Below the pieces are notes generated by a model. It saw only the letters and a program-made list of their open reading frames with translations, made no database searches and had not been told where the DNA came from. From B8-G4 sp033720735 (GTDB lineage: Bacteria; Bacteroidota; Bacteroidia; Chitinophagales; Saprospiraceae): a stretch of DNA of 7,098 nt. Positions within the stretch are counted from its first letter, which is position 1; every line of letters starts with the position of its first letter. Where the stretch lies: contig JAWWBX010000229.1 in assembly GCA_033720735.1 (NCBI GenBank), positions 1 to 7,098 of the forward strand. Direction: 5' to 3'. This document shows positions 5,753 through 7,098 of this stretch, in pieces. The translations under genes and the position numbers were made by a program.

Positions 5753-7038
5753 GCCTGCATCAGGTCTTCGATCTCGTCGGGCTCGATAGGGATGTCAGCC
5801 ATCAGGTCCTCGTTGCCATCTCCCGTGATCAGGATGTCATTTTCGAGGCGAATGCCGATCCCCTCCGCCGGGATGTAGATCCCCGGCTCGCAGGTGAAGA
5901 CCATGCCCGGTTCAAACGCCCGGTACCGGTCGCCCACATCGTGGACATCAAGGCCGATGGCATGGGCGGTCTTGTGCATGAAGTATTTCTTGAGCACCGG
6001 TTGCTTCGGGTCCTGGTCGCGGATCTCCTCCATGGTGATCAGGCCGAGGTCGACCAGTTCTTTTTCAACCAGCAGCTCGACGTGCTCATCGTAATCCATA
6101 GGCAGGGTCCCGGCCTTGAGCAGGTCACGGGCTCCCTTGAAGCACCGTAGGACGGCTTCGTACACCGCGCGCTGCCGTGCGGTAAACCGTCCGTTGACCG
6201 GGATGGTGCGTGTCATGTCGGACGCGTAATTAGCATAGCAGGCGCCGACATCCATCAGCAGCACCTGACCGTCCTGGCACTGCTGGTTGTTGGCGACGTA
6301 GTGGAGGACGCAGGAGTTGTCACCGGCACCGATGATCGGCTCGTACGCAAACCCGCGTGCCCGGCGACGGATGAAGGCGTGGGCATACTCCGCTTCGATC
6401 TCGTATTCCCATACGCCAGGCTTGACGAACGACAGCACCCGCCGGAAACCGGCTTCGGTGATCTCGCAGGCTGTACGGATCAGGTCGATCTCGATCGGCG
6501 ATTTGACCAGTCGGAGGTTGTGCACGATCGGTGCCGCATTGCGATACTGGTGGAGCGGAAAGTGTTCCTTGCACCAGTGTACAAACCGGTGATTGCGGTC
6601 CGGCACCTCGATGCTTTGCTTGGCATGATAGGAGGTCGACAGGAAGACCAGGTCGGTCTCGCTCATCAGCTTTTTCAGCAGTGACTCGAAGGACGAAAGC
6701 CAGTGCACGCTTTGGATCCCCGAGGTCGCGGTCGCTTCTTCTTTCGTGTATTTGTGGCCTTCCCAGATCGCGATCTGCTTATTCGTCTTGCGGACGAACA
6801 GCATTTCGCGTTGTTCCGGTACCGGAGCATCCGGGAACAACATCAGGATGGTCTCCTCCTGATCGATCCCGGTCAGCCAGAAGAGATTGCTGTTTTGCAC
6901 AAACGGACCCGTTCCGTCGGCATTGGTGGGCGGGATGTCGTTGGAGTGGAAAATGGCCAGTGCGCCAGGCGGCATTGCTTCGGTCAGCCGGGCGCGGTTA
7001 TGGATGAAGAGGGACGGATCGATCGGGTGGTCGCGCAT
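5749..7038 (-). CDS. pepP: Xaa-Pro aminopeptidase (aminopeptidase P, M24B)
   Basis: A dimetal hydrolase that removes an N-terminal residue preceding proline; probably cytoplasmic, since no signal peptide is seen. It has 429 residues against 441 in E. coli PepP. The N-terminal AMP_N domain covers about 5-150 and the pita-bread catalytic domain about 170-415. All five metal ligands are present: Asp263 (LMDVGA), Asp274 (ASDMTRT), His359 (HKTAHAIGLDVHD), Glu384 (CEPGIYI) and Glu399 (IRLEND). The catalytic histidines match too: His246 (CVLHY) and His366 (DVHDVG). The gene is translationally coupled to galK. The ATG at 7038 is followed by MRDHPIDPSLFIHNRARL, the normal start of the AMP_N domain. 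Upstream there is no Shine-Dalgarno sequence, only a C-rich stretch and heptamer repeats. Substrate choice within M24B (for example a prolidase-like specificity) cannot be fixed from sequence alone, but all the motifs favour aminopeptidase P. Confidence 0.95.
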   Translation of the reverse strand: MRDHPIDPSLFIHNRARLTEAMPPGALAIFHSNDIPPTNADGTGPFVQNSNLFWLTGIDQEETILMLFPDAPVPEQREMLFVRKTNKQIAIWEGHKYTKEEATATSGIQSVHWLSSFESLLKKLMSETDLVFLSTSYHAKQSIEVPDRNHRFVHWCKEHFPLHQYRNAAPIVHNLRLVKSPIEIDLIRTACEITEAGFRRVLSFVKPGVWEYEIEAEYAHAFIRRRARGFAYEPIIGAGDNSCVLHYVANNQQCQDGQVLLMDVGACYANYASDMTRTIPVNGRFTARQRAVYEAVLRCFKGARDLLKAGTLPMDYDEHVELLVEKELVDLGLITMEEIRDQDPKQPVLKKYFMHKTAHAIGLDVHDVGDRYRAFEPGMVFTCEPGIYIPAEGIGIRLENDILITGDGNEDLMADIPIEPDEIEDLMQA

Positions 7039-7050
7039 GGGGAGTACATA

Positions 7051-7092
7051 TCAAATGTCAAACGCTAAATGTCAAATGTCGAAGGAAGGAGG
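7051..7092. repeat. Degenerate heptanucleotide repeat array in front of pepP
   Basis: Six consecutive 7-base units can be read from 7051: TCAAATG, TCAAACG, CTAAATG, TCAAATG, TCGAAGG, AAGGAGG. Units 1 and 4 are identical and the others drift. The array ends 12 bases before the pepP start codon and may continue beyond the window edge. On the minus strand it reads as repeated GACATTT. It has the same period as the array at 2786-2876 but a different unit. Confidence 0.6.
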
Positions 7093-7098
7093 GCAGAC

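Noticed and set aside
5728..6150. Plus-strand frames opposite pepP, here and at 6301-6684, 6531-7007 and 6703-7068
   Set aside because: All overlap a peptidase with every catalytic residue intact and look like mirror translations.

Overview
The window looks like a piece of chromosome from a member of the Bacteroidota, perhaps close to the Saprospiria/Lewinella group. This placement is an inference. It rests on three things: an aminotransferase of a form I associate with that phylum, start codons without Shine-Dalgarno sequences, and one promoter that fits the Bacteroidota pattern (TTTG, 21 bases, TAACTTTT). By eye the G+C content is in the mid-fifties, which is high for the phylum. Every gene I accept lies on the minus strand, so the text below runs from right to left.

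Right part (about 7098 to 4380): an M24B aminopeptidase P (5749-7038) overlaps a complete galactokinase (4577-5752) by the four bases ATGA, so the two are probably translated together. Between galK and the next gene lies a palindromic, MITE-like intergenic element (4443-4560) with a perfect 12-bp hairpin at its centre. The start codon of the peptidase is preceded by a degenerate array of 7-base repeats.

Middle part (4379 to 2786): a fold-type IV PLP aminotransferase (3537-4379) ends in a hairpin that overlaps its stop codon. About 200 bases without a convincing gene follow, then a good intrinsic terminator (3268-3300) and a region rich in small dyads. Next comes a 70-residue protein with two membrane segments (2876-3088). 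A second, longer array of degenerate heptamers begins right behind its stop codon.

Left part (2665 to 1): three envelope proteins of unknown function. The first is a 323-residue predicted lipoprotein that also has an internal membrane segment. The second is a 486-residue exported protein with an HQEAHR motif, a CxxC pair, a GHEAQ motif and a C-terminal half that looks like a beta-barrel; it has its own plausible promoter. The third is a secreted protein cut off by the window edge, starting 15 bases after the second and so probably in the same operon.

The enzymes are housekeeping or catabolic functions with no obvious common pathway. I see no defence system, CRISPR array, tRNA, rRNA, transposase or phage gene. 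The least explained items are the two uncharacterised envelope proteins, the two heptamer arrays and the palindromic element.
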